Shown: positions 9,793 to 19,678 of the stretch, in pieces
Numbering within the stretch: the first letter of the stretch is position 1
Layout: the number at the start of each line of letters is the position of its first letter
Assembly: GCA_946894095.1 (NCBI GenBank)
Contig: OX335652.1
Span: 19,491,001 to 19,555,000, forward strand
Source: Incurvaria masculella
Taxonomy: Eukaryota > Arthropoda > Insecta > Lepidoptera > Incurvariidae
Length of the DNA stretch: 64,000 nucleotides
Direction of reading: 5' to 3'
The notes under the pieces: generated by a model
The model's database searches: none
The model's input: the letters and a program-made list of their open reading frames with translations, nothing else
What the model was told of the DNA's origin: nothing
Program-made: the position numbers and the translations under genes

Positions 9793-10037
9793 TTTTTAGG
9801 GTTCCATACCCCGTACCCGTCCGTCCGTCCGTCCGTCCTTCCGTCCTTCTGTCACAGGGTCTTAGGTGTCTTATGTACCATAATAGGTAGACCGCTGAAA
9901 TTTTCACAGAGTATGTATTTTTGTTGCTGCTATGACGACAAATAGTAAAAATAAAAACAAATACTTCTTTGTGTCAAATCTTGTATAATGGAACGGAACC
10001 CTTCGTGTACGAGTCCGACTCGCACTTGCCCGGTTTT
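9793..10037 (+). mobile_element. Family A element, internally shortened
   Basis: Left end TTTTTAGGGTTCCATACCCC, a CCGT/CCTT run (9820-9850), the TGAAATTTTCACAGAGTATG block and the right hairpin GTACGAGTCCGACTCGCAC. Shorter than the reference copy in the middle. Confidence 0.8.
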
Positions 10038-10532
10038 TCTATTCAATCGAGCTTTTATTTTAAAGCTACTTTCGATATTCAAATACCTTAAAGGCTTTGC
10101 TAAGCCTACCATAAAACCATCCGCAATCACTGACGTCGTTAGCTTATATTTAACGCTGGCGGAGGAACTGGAAATATTAAATCCACTGTTTGTTCGGCGA
10201 AATTGTTAAGCGGTCCTTTTAAATTTAATATTCTATCGGCGGGTGGGAAGATTTTTTCTCTCCTCGATTATAAATGTTTTCGTCCGCGCGCGGTTCATTT
10301 TCTTGCGTCAGAATTTATGATATCGGACGCCAGGGATCAGCGTTCTGACACAAAAATGCACGTGAATTTGTGGGTGTCAGGACGTGAATTTATTTAGCTT
10401 CGTCGCCACCGCACGCCCGCATATTAAATTATGACTTACTTGTGACCCTCCGATGTAGTCAACGTCCAGTGAGACCCGTAGATATGTTACTCTTTGAAGG
10501 ATATATGACATTATCTGTCTGCAAGTGCCTTG
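10038..10532. other. Unique DNA, some GC-rich patches
   Basis: Plus-strand frames are open at 9988-10209 and 10203-10397, but neither gives a recognised protein and the first starts inside a family A copy. The GC-richer patch at 10285-10430 shows no repeat. Nothing firm to report. Confidence 0.35.
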
Positions 10533-11039
10533 TCAGCCTCGGTAGTGCAGTGGCGTGCGATTCGATAAGCTTGGCGCAGTTGGGTTTTTTATGTAACTGG
10601 TCATGGATGGCTAATTACCAGACTGAACTTCAGATATTAGCCTAACACACCACATGTGAACGTTGTGCCTTGCCAGAACCTTCCTTAATCCTAACCTAAC
10701 CTAACCCAACCGCGCTCAGAGGTGCTTATCTTGGATCTGGAAGGGTGACCATTTTCAACCTTTGATGTTAGCCGTGGTTCGGATTCCACGTAAAACCCCC
10801 TTCCTTACTCCTTTCTTACTTACTAGGTGTTAGGGTTAATCGCGGCCGGGTTGGTACCATCGCATTAAATAAACGATGGTCGAAGCGGCAATGAAAATAT
10901 TACATTTTTCCATTCAGTTAAATGTAGCCAAGCAATATAAGGAAGGTGCTGGTATGGCACCTAGTTCCCATGTGGTGTGTTAGGTTAATATCTGACGATC
11001 AGTTGGTATTAGCCACCGATGTCCAGTTACATAAAAAAA
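10533..11039 (+). mobile_element. 5S-headed SINE, old copy split by a reversed SINE tail
   Basis: The head CAGCCTCGGTAGTGCAGTGGCG and the 5S-like remnant run to about 10584. A minus-strand SINE tail (10585-10686) interrupts. The 5S-like C-box TCTTGGATCTGGAAGGGTGACC then resumes at about 10730, followed by GTGGTTCGGATTCCACGTAAA, GGGTTGGTACCATCGCATT and the end GTCCAGTTACATAAAAAAA. The order shows a SINE copy inserted into an older SINE. A short CCTAA run lies at the right junction. Confidence 0.65.
10585..10686 (-). mobile_element. SINE tail inserted within the older SINE
   Basis: TTTTTTATGTAACTGGTCATGG, GGCTAATTACC and AGCCTAACACACCACATGTG are the reverse of the common SINE tail. The T-run at its left is the poly(A) end of a minus-strand insertion. 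Confidence 0.65.
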
Positions 11040-11097
11040 GTCTGTTTTGAAACGTCTCATATAGGAATAACTCAAAAATAAATAACATCATTGTAAT

Positions 11098-11400
11098 TGA
11101 TAATTGTATGTATTTAATGGATACGACATTACCGATATCTCATTAATTTGAGTTTCAGCGACACCTACATTTGAAGCATTGTAATCAGATTTTGAAAGTA
11201 ATCTGAAAAAGTATTGGTCGTGACATTCGTCGGAAGCAGGAAATGAACCTGCGTCCTTTGGATTACATGTCCACTGCTCTAAACCAACTGAGCTATCCCG
11301 ACAATTACGTCAGCCAACGAATTTGAGAACTTTTTCAGATTATTTTCAAAATCTGATTACAATGCTTCATATGTAGATGTCGCTGAAACTCAAAGTAATC
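11098..11400 (-). mobile_element. Family P: tRNA-like unit flanked by inverted arms
   Basis: Arms of about 66 bp at 11147-11212 and 11329-11394 are reverse complements of each other apart from a few bases. Between them lies a minus-strand tRNA-like sequence (11227-11304). Outside the left arm is GATACGACATTACCGATATCTC, which recurs inverted at 9739-9760. Related units, with less clear arms, are at 9585 and 52740. The family could be a tRNA-derived SINE whose body was duplicated in reverse, or a fold-back element that carries a tRNA-like module. Confidence 0.6.
11227..11304 (-). pseudogene. tRNA-like sequence in family P
   Basis: On the minus strand: a seven-base acceptor-like pair TTGTCGG/CCGACGA with one wobble, D-arm GCTC...GAGC around CAGTTGGTTTA, and T-arm GCAGG TTCATTT CCTGC. 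The anticodon arm is imperfect, and two extra bases separate T-arm and acceptor, so a working tRNA is unlikely. The A- and B-box positions fit a pol III promoter. Confidence 0.6.
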
Positions 11401-11905
11401 ATAATAATTGATTACATAAAGATGCGAGTCGGACTCGCCGCATTAACTCGAGATATTATTTTGTCATGCGCTTGTGAAATATTATTCCGTCCGACTTTGA
11501 AGTAGTTAATTTTTCAAGCTTGTAGTTAATATTGATTTTTACATCTTAGGAAAGGATACTTATATTTCAATTAAGAAAAATATTTTAGTCAGGATAATAA
11601 GCTTTAATCCCCAAATGTCGCGGCGGGACTCAAATTAATTTCGGAAGTGTTGGAAGGCCGTTAAAATGCGTAACGAATGTTCCAAGATACAGCCTCCGAT
11701 TAAATGGCGCCGCAGCGAATAAAATAGTATTTATGACGCTGGTGTTTAATTTCCGCGGTGAATTGTTCCTGCGTGTTTTGCGGAAAGAGGATACCATTTT
11801 CAGGATCATTATACAACGTTTAAAGATAAGTCAGGTATAAAGGTTGAATTTTTCAAGTGTGCCTTCAGGGCCCAATCCGAAAAACATCAAAGGAGTCAAA
11901 TTCAA
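11401..11905. other. Unique DNA without a gene
   Basis: Contains a moderately GC-rich patch (11615-11770) without repeats. No coding frame of note. Confidence 0.4.
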
Positions 11906-12107
11906 ATTCAAATTCTTTATTGGCAACAAAAACAACAATTAGGCACAATTTAGAAATGTTTAAAAATAAACCAGTACATACATTTGATGCATCCTAATGA
12001 GGTAATTGTATACCAAAAGGTGCTAGCTCAGCATAATTCCTAAGCGTCCAGTACTATCTGAGTTGAGCTGACTGCAAGGTGCTGGCTAGTACCTGTCAAT
12101 ACATTTA
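11898..12107 (-). mobile_element. Probable LINE 3' end with (CAAATT)n tail
   Basis: CAAATTCAAATTCAAATTC followed by TTTATTGGCAACAAAAAC looks like the reverse of a LINE 3' end with a simple-repeat tail. No coding part is visible, so the family is unknown. Confidence 0.35.
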
Positions 12108-12424
12108 TAAAAACCGGCCAAGTGCGAGTCGGACTCGCACACGAAGGGTTCCGTACCATCGTAGAAAAAAAAAACAAAAAAAATAACGTTTTTTGTATGG
12201 GAACCCCCTTTAATTTTAATATTTTTTTAATCTTACCTATTTGTTGTTATAGCGGCAAAATAAATACACACTCTGTGAAAATTTCAGCTGTCTACCTGTT
12301 ACGGTTACTGAGATACAGCCCTGTGACAGACGGACAGACGGACGGACGGACGGACGGACGGACGGACGGACAGCGGAGGCTCAGTAATAGGGTTCCGTTT
12401 TCACCCTTTGGGTACGGAACCCTA
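12108..12424 (-). mobile_element. Family A element, minus strand, long CCGT tract
   Basis: Complete from AAAAACCGGCCAAGTGCGAG (perfect hairpin GTGCGAGTCGGACTCGCAC) to GGGTACGGAACCCTAA. The tetranucleotide run (GACG)n extends over about 12336-12372. The plus-strand frame across it is a chance product of this repeat. Confidence 0.85.
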
Positions 12425-13259
12425 ATATATGAAATTGTGAGGCGTCGCGCTGCTCATCTCGTACGTGAGTGAGGAGTGCTGCGATAACATGTGATAGTCA
12501 TGAGGCGGATTTTGGTGTTAATATGTATGTTAAAACTGCACTATTAGTTTTTGTTATAAGATCGGCAGAGGTCTGCAATGAAACCTTCGATACGCAGATT
12601 TTTACCAACAACTATTTAATAATTTTTCAATTACCATTTCGAAACAAAACCTCACAAATCTTCTTTTCTATCTAGCCAGCGATCTTCTATATTCTCCCTC
12701 TCATGACGAAGCCATCATCCCTCAGAATCGGTTGGCAGCAAGATGAGTTGTCGTGCTGATCGTAGAGCATCCTCATACCTAAACATTTTGGACCAATTTT
12801 TGCGATTAAAACGAGATAGCCAGAGCCCGACGTCGCTTAGTTAGAGCAGCTCGGAATAATTCTTTCTAAATGTGACCAACCCGCATAACGCGTGAAACTG
12901 GTTTTTTATTGTTTCGTTAAAGAAATTGGAAAAAGTTAAACCTGTTCTTCGCTGAATGTGTAGATAATGTTAAGATCTTTGAAATGGTTTTAAAATAAAT
13001 ATTAGTTAAAATCAAGATAAGCCGCAAACTTGAAAATTAATATGTTTGGGACCTGACTACAAAATTGTTTTCCATACATAAAATATCAATGTCTGTACTT
13101 TTTCATCTAAGTGTCTGTAACAATTTTCTTTCTGTTTTGGTAAAACGTTAGCTGGAATCATACAAGTTTTTTTTTTCGTTCTCATTCCATAAAGATCAGG
13201 AACTTAACGCAATAAAACCATTCGCATTGACTAGGTAATAATCTTTATTCCCGTTGCAG
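12425..13259. other. No clear gene; AT-rich
   Basis: No recognised repeat. Frames at 12469-12675 show no family features. Confidence 0.4.
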
Positions 13260-13299
13260 TTCTGACATCCACGACTCATACATGCCCATCGTCGCATGG
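13260..13299 (+). CDS. Candidate 40-nt internal exon
   Basis: A strong acceptor (TCTTTATTCCCGTTGCAG, ending 13259) and a consensus-like donor (GG|GTATGT, from 13300) bracket 40 bases. The frame beginning at the second base reads SDIHDSYMPIVAW, mostly with C or G in the third codon position, unlike the AT-rich surroundings. No product recognised. Neighbouring exons were not found, so chance cannot be excluded. Confidence 0.25.
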
Positions 13300-13382
13300 G
13301 TATGTTCTTTGATCTCTTCTTTTCGGCCAGTACTTTTTTGTATGGAAATATAAGATAAAAAAGTTGTGGAGCTCGTGCAGCT

Positions 13383-13838
13383 TAAATTGTTTATTACGCT
13401 TACTTTGAAAGCATAATATCTTATGGTCTCATGTTCTGGGACAACGCAGCAGAGTCCAACAGAATTTTTATTTCACAGAAAAGAGCTTTGCATAGCATCC
13501 TAGGCATTAAGCTAAGATACTCATGCAGAAATGATTTAAGTGAGTTAGGGACATTACCAAGTCAATATATCTATCAGGATATTATGTACGCAAAGAAACA
13601 AAATCATGAATACACTCTGAATAAAGATGTACGCCATTATAACACACGTGGCAAACAAAAAATACAGAACATAAGACACAGACTGGCTAAACCCCCCAAG
13701 AGCTTTGTATGTAATAGTGAGAGGTTCTACAATAAATTGTCAGATGATATAAATAATCCAGGAGATAATTTAAGTTAAAGCATTCTTGGTAGAATGTTAT
13801 CCTATTAAAAAATGTTTGGAGGATAGAATTTTAAAGTA
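13383..13838 (+). pseudogene. Jockey-like LINE reverse transcriptase C-terminal fragment
   Basis: The translation contains the hallmarks of the end of the reverse transcriptase protein of jockey/CR1-type non-LTR retrotransposons: YYAYFESIISYGLMFW, then QKRALHSILGI, LGTLPSQYIY, and HYNTRGK followed by a RFYNKLSDDI motif near the end. A stop precedes the fragment at 13383, and a one-base deletion near 13776 shifts the frame; the expected continuation (FLVECYPIKKCLED) is open in the next frame up to a stop at about 13838. The 5' part is missing, as usual for truncated LINE copies. The family G 3' block follows at 13945-14031. Confidence 0.8.
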
Positions 13839-13944
13839 GAAATTTCTTTACCGCTAGAACTTTGTATTACTATCATTATTTTCTATTTATCTTTATGTTG
13901 ACGTGATATATGATATCCAAAATGACGATGGCTGAATACACCTG

Positions 13945-14031
13945 AACATGATGTTCAAATATGGCTAATGTTAAAATATGACAAATCCGGTGCAGTGTAC
14001 TGTCTATGGATGATGAATAAACAATAAATAT
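13945..14031 (+). mobile_element. LINE family G 3' terminus
   Basis: TGGCTAATGTTAAAATATGAC, GTGCAGTGTACTGTC and ATGGATGATGAATAAACAAT match 9160-9230 and the reverse of 61045-61110. It lies downstream of the reverse transcriptase fragment in the same orientation, which links family G to a jockey-like LINE. Confidence 0.65.
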
Positions 14032-14662
14032 TATCGAAGCGATTTATTGATAAGTTATGCTAAACTCGGAATAGGCTTAGACCTGCAGAAACACTCGTGC
14101 GTCCCACCGCTAATACTTTGAATGTTTCATGTAACAGGCGCACATAATTTATGTTCCACCTCACAAAAATATACATTCAATTCCCGTACATTTTTACGGA
14201 CGTGCTTTGGGATTCGGTTCAACAGGCGATTTCGTTCCTGTATAAGCAAGCAGCCGGTGGTAAGCTACATCGCACGGTATTAGGAATACAGCGTCATCTA
14301 TCCGCTCAAGCAAACGGAACTCTCGTTAAATTTCCCACTTGCCCAGCCACACTAAGGGCCGAGTGCACGAAAGGACCAAAAATCAAAATCAACGTCAAAG
14401 TATGATGAAACACGTCACTTTGTGTGGACAGTATGGTAGGAACTCTATGCGGATCACTAAAAGTAACGTGTTTGAACATTGATTAACTCAGCCGTCTCTT
14501 TATGCAACCGGGGCTAAGGGTTCCAATTCATTGGGAGTGTAAAATGTAAAATGAATAAAAAATATCGTTCGCCCTGTGAAGTTGAGACCTACTGTTTTAA
14601 GGAATTATAGGTAATGAAATGGTGAAATTATATTTTTACCTTCCTCAAATGTTTCACGTCGT
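14032..14662. other. Unique DNA apart from the frame at 14151
   Basis: No repeat recognised between the LINE end and the family A copy. Confidence 0.35.
14151..14405 (+). CDS. Unrecognised 84-codon open frame
   Basis: Moderately GC-rich, with a good donor-like GTG|GTAAGC near 14250 and an acceptor-like TTCAACAG just before 14226. I recognise no family. It could be an exon, part of an old repeat or chance. Confidence 0.15.
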   Translation: MFHLTKIYIQFPYIFTDVLWDSVQQAISFLYKQAAGGKLHRTVLGIQRHLSAQANGTLVKFPTCPATLRAECTKGPKIKINVKV

Positions 14663-14960
14663 CTTTTTTAGGGTTCCGTACCCAAAGGGTAAAAACGGAA
14701 CCCTATTACTAAGCCTCCGCTGTCCTTCCGTCCGTCCGTCTATCACAGGGCTGTATCTCATGAACCGTAATAGGTAGGCAGCTGAAATTTTCACAGAGGG
14801 TATATTTATTTTGCCGCTATAAAAACAAATTGGCAAAATAAAAAAAATATATAAATTAAAGGGGGCCCCATACAATAAGACGTGATTTTTTGTGTCAAAT
14901 CTTGTACGATGGTACGGAATCCTTCGTTTGCGAGTCCGATTCGCACTTGGCCAGTTTTTT
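14663..14960 (+). mobile_element. Family A element
   Basis: Complete left end and TGAAATTTTCACAGAGGGTA block. The right hairpin is imperfect (TTGCGAGTCCGATTCGCAC), and the end TTGGCCAGTTTTTT abuts the TA of the next element. Confidence 0.8.
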
Positions 14961-14964
14961 AGTA

Positions 14965-15212
14965 CAGTCGATCAAAGTTTATAGGGTACTCTTCCTTCCG
15001 GTGAAAAGTAAAAATGCAGGGCATTAAAATACAAGTTGCCTTTTAATATATAAAAAAAAATGAAAATGATTTTATGTCCACAGTAAATAATATAAGTTCT
15101 TAGTTATGTTTGAACTCAATCGCAGCCCTATAAGTGTTGCTAAAAGTCAAAATTTAGTTGACTGTTAATTTTTTTAAAACCGGAAGTGTATTCATTAATA
15201 TTAGATCGACTG
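14965..15212. mobile_element. TA-flanked MITE, copy 1
   Basis: Left end TACAGTCGATCAAAGTTTAT and right end, reversed, TACAGTCGATCTAATATTAA; both are followed by a TCCGGT block about 30 bases in. TA dinucleotides flank at 14963 and 15213. About 248 bp, no coding frame. TA duplication and ends starting CAGT point to a Tc1/mariner-type non-autonomous element (inference). A second copy is at 45260-45491. Confidence 0.65.
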
Positions 15213-15536
15213 TACGTGAAATAGCAATACTCACAATTTGAGCGAAAACAGCGTGCATACGCAGTTAATAATTGATATAAAATAATTTAGGATCAAAGTC
15301 AGAAGGCAGCGCCATCTACTTTGCTTCAAGAGTAAAACTTTCCAAACTAGTTTGTTGTTGTCTTTTTGCATTTATCTTGTATTTATCAGTGATCTTAATC
15401 ATTAGATGAGTCGTTTTCATACAAGAGCACATTTCTTTGCACACCAATGTTTCGCGTAAGAGACGCATAGGCACTAGAACACGAGTATAATAGTTGTCAC
15501 AATGAATACCTGCGAGTAGCTGTCAAATTCCATATT
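15213..15536. other. No gene seen
   Basis: Unique AT-rich DNA between the TA-flanked MITE and the next family A copy. Confidence 0.4.
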
Positions 15537-15840
15537 GAAAAAACCAGCCAAGTGCGAGTCGGACTTGCACACGTAGGGTTCTGTACTATCGTACTAGATT
15601 ACACAAAATAATTACGTTGTTTGTATGGGACCCCCCTTAAATTTTTATATTTTTTTTATTCTACCTATTTGTTTTTATAGCGGCAAAATAAATACACACT
15701 CTGTGAAAATGTCAGCTGCCTACCTATTACGGTTCGTGAGATACAGCCCTGTGACAGACGGACGGACCGTCGGAAGGACGGACAGCGGAGGCTAAGTAAT
15801 AGGGCTCCGTTTTCAACCTTTGGGTACGGAACCCTAAAAA
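15537..15840 (-). mobile_element. Family A element, minus strand
   Basis: AAAAAACCAGCCAAGTGCGAG at the left and GGGTACGGAACCCTAAAAA at the right. Only a short CCGT tract (about 15756-15785) remains, and it contains substitutions. Confidence 0.85.
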
Positions 15841-15983
15841 TGAAAATGACATCTTCTCTCAATTATTCGTTGTGAGAACTTCTCGTGTTAGCTACCCGAG
15901 TAGACCCACTGTACGTGAAGTGACCCTTAGATGTATGAGAACTTTTGACGGGGTTGCCGTATCGGATTTCGCCGATATACATA

Positions 15984-16160
15984 CTATGGTCAAAAAGTTC
16001 CGGGAATTAATAAACAAAAAAATTGTGTGTTAATTTTCGGATACATTTATTTTATCACCTTCAAAATAACAACCGTCTGAAGCGATGCACATACGCCAAC
16101 GCTTAACCCATTCTTCCATAAACTTTTGATAGTCCGGTGAAGGAATGGTTTTTCCACGCC
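15984..16160 (-). pseudogene. Mariner transposase C-terminal remnant
   Basis: On the minus strand, an open stretch ends in a stop at 16030-16032 and contains YQKFMEEWVKRW followed by RMCIASDGCYFEGD and KINVSEN, which match the end of mariner-family transposases. Beyond the stop lies AACTTTTTGACCATAGTA, like a mariner end (inverted repeat) with a TA. Everything upstream, including the catalytic DD(34)D residues, is missing, so it is inactive. A SINE body follows from about 16201. Confidence 0.8.
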
Positions 16161-16200
16161 CCGTTCATGCACTACTTTTTATCTCTTTAAGAGTTGGATA

Positions 16201-16507
16201 AATGCATCTCATCACGAATGCGAGCTGTTCCATGATTCGGAATCCATGTAAAACTGTACGTCCCCCTCCTCTACTAGCAGGAATTTTATCTTGACCCTAC
16301 CAGTTAAGCCCGCCTGGGTCGGTACCCTTGGATGAAAATATGGATAAAACGACTATGATAAATTGTACTCCATCCTGTTCATTGTAGCCGTGATCATAAA
16401 GGGGAAGGTCCTGGCATGCCACCTCATTCTTTTGGGAATGCGGTGTGTTGGGTTTTGATTTAGGGTCTGGTATTAGCCATGCATGTTCGACTACCTAAAA
16501 AAAACCA
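16201..16507 (+). mobile_element. SINE body and tail (tRNA-headed type, head lost)
   Basis: CATGATTCGGAATCCATGTAAAACTG, CCTGGGTCGGTACC, GTAGCCGTGATCATAAAGG, GGTCCTGGCATGCCACCT, GTGTGTTGGG and the end GGTATTAGCCATGCATG...CTAAAAAAAA (written in parts). The bases before the body (ATCACGAATGCGAGCTG) match the tRNA-headed copies at 5950 and 43640, not the 5S-headed ones. Confidence 0.65.
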
Positions 16508-16514
16508 AGGCATT

Positions 16515-16770
16515 AATCCTTGCCCACATAAATATCCATTGCGGATAGTTATAACGCCCAAAACTTCTTGGAGCGTGGTGCGTGGCGTGGTGTGGCGTGT
16601 CGTGGCGTGTCGTGGCGTGTCCCCGCGACGCCATACGTCAATGTTCCGCGTCACCGGTGCGGGGTCGCCGGAAGGGGGCGTTTGGAAGCTTGGAAGCTCG
16701 CCGACGCACGCGACGCGGCGGGGTGAGCGCGGGAGGTCGACGCTGCGAAGGTCGACAGTTGACTTGGATT
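16515..16770 (+). repeat. GC-rich duplicated unit, copy 1
   Basis: Starts at AATCCTTGCCCACATAAA and repeats at 16914 in the same orientation. It contains a GTGGCGTGTC minisatellite (16580-16622), then CGCGACGCCATACGTCAATG, TTCCGCGTCACCGGTGC and TCGACGCTGCGAAGGT. The plus-strand open frames across it reflect the high GC content. Copy 1 has extra bases (16681-16735) that copy 2 lacks. Origin unknown. Confidence 0.7.
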
Positions 16771-16913
16771 ACGGAAATCTAAAACGATTTTTATTTTCTA
16801 CAAATAATCACAATGTATATGTTTTAAAAAATAATAACTAAAAATACAATAGAAAAACATAACCGTCCTTCTTGCGCAGTCGGGTAAAAAACTTTAAATA
16901 AGTAACGAAACAT

Positions 16914-17125
16914 GAATCCTTGCCCACATAAAGATGCAGTGGAGATAGTTATAACGCCCCATAACTTCTTGGAGCGTGGTGCGTGGCGTGGTGTGACGTA
17001 TCGTGACGTGTCACCGCGACGCCATACGTCAATGTTCCGCGTCACCGGTGCAGGTTCGCCGAAAGGGGGCGTTTGGCCGGAGATCGACGCTGCGAAGGTT
17101 GACGGTTGACCTGGATGACGGGACT
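16914..17125 (+). repeat. GC-rich duplicated unit, copy 2
   Basis: Same blocks as copy 1 with a shorter GTG-rich minisatellite, and G-to-A or C-to-T type changes (GTGACGTATCGTGACGTGTC versus GTGGCGTGTCGTGGCGTGTC), as expected for decay at CpG or unequal homogenisation. The spacing between copies is about 400 bp. Confidence 0.7.
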
Positions 17126-17483
17126 CCGAAATTACGTTTTTCTAACTACAGATGATTACGATAATATACAAACCAATTAAACGATAATAATAAACACGCA
17201 TTATTATCAAACTGTGTTTTATTCAAAATTTGAAATCAATATAAAATTCGTCGCTGTAATATTTCGTAAAGTTCTGGTACGTGCTATACGTACCAACCAT
17301 AATCGTAGAACATGTATGAAAATATTAATGTCTGTAGATGAAGTGCAAGAGGTGTGCTGTGTTCGTACGGTATGGCGCTCTATCATCTCTGCCTATCCCT
17401 CCGGGAAAGCGGCGTGAGGGTGTCGATGTAACTTAAAAATGCTTTGTATCGAATGCTTTATGTAATATTCACAATATTGTGCA

Positions 17484-17790
17484 TTGGCCTCGGTAATTCC
17501 GTGCCACGACACGCCTCGATGTCCACCTAACAAAACTACGCACGGTCGGTTTCTGGATACATAACCGTCTGACTATTGCGGCTGTCCGTGGTTGGGACTC
17601 AGCACAAAACTGTAGTTTCCCTTTCTTTCTTACCAAATCGGACATCCCGTCCGGGTTGAATGAAAAATTGTCAATGTGTCAATGAAATTTGTCATCCTTT
17701 TCCATCCAGATCAACAGAGCCATTCAATATAAGAAATGTCCTTGCACGGCAGTTAGTTCCTTCAGGAATGCAATGTTTTAGGCATATATC
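17484..17790 (+). mobile_element. 5S-headed SINE, very old copy
   Basis: TTGGCCTCGGTAATTCCGTG (head), GGCTGTCCGTGGTTGGGAC, ACTGTAGTTTCCCTTTC, CCGTCCGGGTTG, then tail-like CATTCAATATAAGAAATGTC and GTTAGTTCC. Order is kept but many bases differ. The antisense frame at 17692-17997 crosses it and is not a gene. Confidence 0.45.
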
Positions 17791-17799
17791 ACGAGAGTT

Positions 17800-18270
17800 T
17801 CTCCCATCATTGTCCAGTTCGATAAAAAACCTGTTTTTTATATGCGTCATTGTAATCGTTTTCTGGTAGAAATGAAAATGCCACAAATGACTAGTGAACA
17901 AAATGTCGATCTTTGCATAATTACATGTCAACCAAAATGTAAAATCGACCAATAGTGTTGATCCTGTGCGTATGATCCGAAGGAAGGAATTGTGCAATTA
18001 AAACTGATGACTAAGCGGGAAAGTGTAATCGGGTCACTTTGTAATTGATCTGATGATCTCACAACCTACATACCCACATAAAACAATTTAGTACAACTTA
18101 ATATAAGTACTTGTATATACGTCTAAATTTGCAACGGATATTGCGTTTTATTCATTAAATACTTTCTTATTTTTTCTGTAACAACGATAAAAAGAAGAAA
18201 GAATAAATCAACGGAAATCAAAAGAAATGTTAGACTTCATTATTCAATTTAATTTCTCCGTGAAAATATA
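17800..18270. other. No gene seen
   Basis: AT-rich unique DNA. Confidence 0.4.
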
Positions 18271-18578
18271 TTGAGATGTTTAATTTCATACCACAGAGAT
18301 TTATACCTCATCAGATATACACCACATTACCAAATAACAGATATTTTGTCCCTTACGTTCACGAGAAATACAAACGAATTTTTCCCCCCAAAACCCAAAC
18401 AACGCAAGCATTCGAATTATTTCCATCATTACGCGAAGTATGTCGCACGGGGCACCCCTCAAACAGACCACAGCGTCCCGGCCACAATCTATCTACCTTT
18501 GATCTAATTTGTTCCAAAACGCCGCTCGTTATGGACGGTGGCGACGGAAAGGGCGCTTTGGCATTCTAATAATCCTAA

Positions 18579-18920
18579 ATGTATGTATCGTCACGTCTGA
18601 AACAATGCTCCGTCCCGTTCATACCGTCGCTCAACGCGAACGGGCGGGGAATGCATCCATTAACTGACGAAATTCCTAAAATAATTACTAACCGATCCTA
18701 TAGATCCTTAGTCCAAAGTGTTGCTAAACTGTGGAATCGACCACCTGCCGAGATGTTTTCCCAAAAGTACAACCTGGGGTCATTCAGACATGGTGTGAAG
18801 GAGCGCTGGCCGCCCGGCATGGCTTTCGCAGCCAAACTGAAAGTTCTTAAGCTCATAGAATTGTCGGGCACGTCTCACGTGAAAGCCTGGCGTACGCCAT
18901 ATGCCCCGCATAACAAATAA
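18579..18920 (+). pseudogene. LINE reverse transcriptase C-terminal fragment, second family
   Basis: The 113-codon frame has the pattern of the C-terminus of non-LTR retrotransposon ORF2: RSYRSLVQSVAKLWNRPPAE, then YNLGSFRHGVKERW. The SxxxLWN...YNLGxFK/R pattern is typical for such ends, but the exact clade is uncertain. A decayed relative lies at 51434-51535. The frame at 18276-18569 just upstream gives nothing recognisable. Confidence 0.55.
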
Positions 18921-19083
18921 GCCTAGTAACGTTATTATAACTGAAGCACTCCTAAAGTTTCTGGTACAATGTGAGGCTTTTCGACAATTTCTTATAACTA
19001 TTACGTTCGTACCAAAAGCTATGCATTTACTTCCCACCGCATGACGAAAGACCATTATTATAGCACTGAATTCTTCGCCTTAA

Positions 19084-19444
19084 GTATGTTCCGACCCATA
19101 CAATGTTTCTTTTACACAGAACGCAAAAAGTATTGCACTTTAAGGCACGAATTCGTCAAAAATATTAAATTAAGCCATAGTACTTGCAGCGAAAACATAT
19201 TCACAATTTCAGGTTTAATGGTTTCGTTGTAATTGCCGATTAGAAGTTTTACACCGTTAGATGGCGCTGTTAAATAAAAATCGTATTTAAATAAATTGTA
19301 ACAAAACCAATAATCCTGAAATTGTGAAATTGTTTTCGCTGCAAGTAATATGACTATATTATACTTTTATTATTAATTCGTGGCTTAAAGTGCAATACTT
19401 TTTGCGTTATGTGTGCAAACAACTTTATATGGGTCGGAACAGCC
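19084..19444. mobile_element. TTAA-flanked fold-back element (family E)
   Basis: Arms of about 160 bp, 19084-19240 and 19291-19444, are reverse complements: for example GTTCCGACCCATACAATG at the left against its inverse near 19425-19440, and CGCAAAAAGTATTGCACTTT against its inverse at 19388-19408. The loop of roughly 50 bases includes TTAGATGGCGCTG. TTAA lies at both ends (19080-19083 and 19445-19448). No coding capacity. The open frames at 19041 and 19354 are parts of the arms. Confidence 0.75.
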
Positions 19445-19678
19445 TTAAGGTAAGTCATCAATGGTATACAGATGATTGTCACCAAGAATAGAAGCATAGC
19501 CACGGTACTGAAGAAATCACTAACCCTTTGGATTTGAAAATGGACGAGTGCAGAAGGAAAAGTAACCACGACAAAGACTCGAATTCTTGGAAACGTTCCG
19601 CCGTCATGGAGGGTGCTGCAGGAAAAGTCACATTTCTAAATGTGAGGTTATTACATCATTTGAACAACACGAGTTTGT

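Noticed and set aside
12122..12472. Plus-strand open frame of 116 codons with TDGRTDGRTDG repeats
   Set aside because: It is the translation of the (GACG)n tract of family A; similar frames appear in every copy with a long tract.
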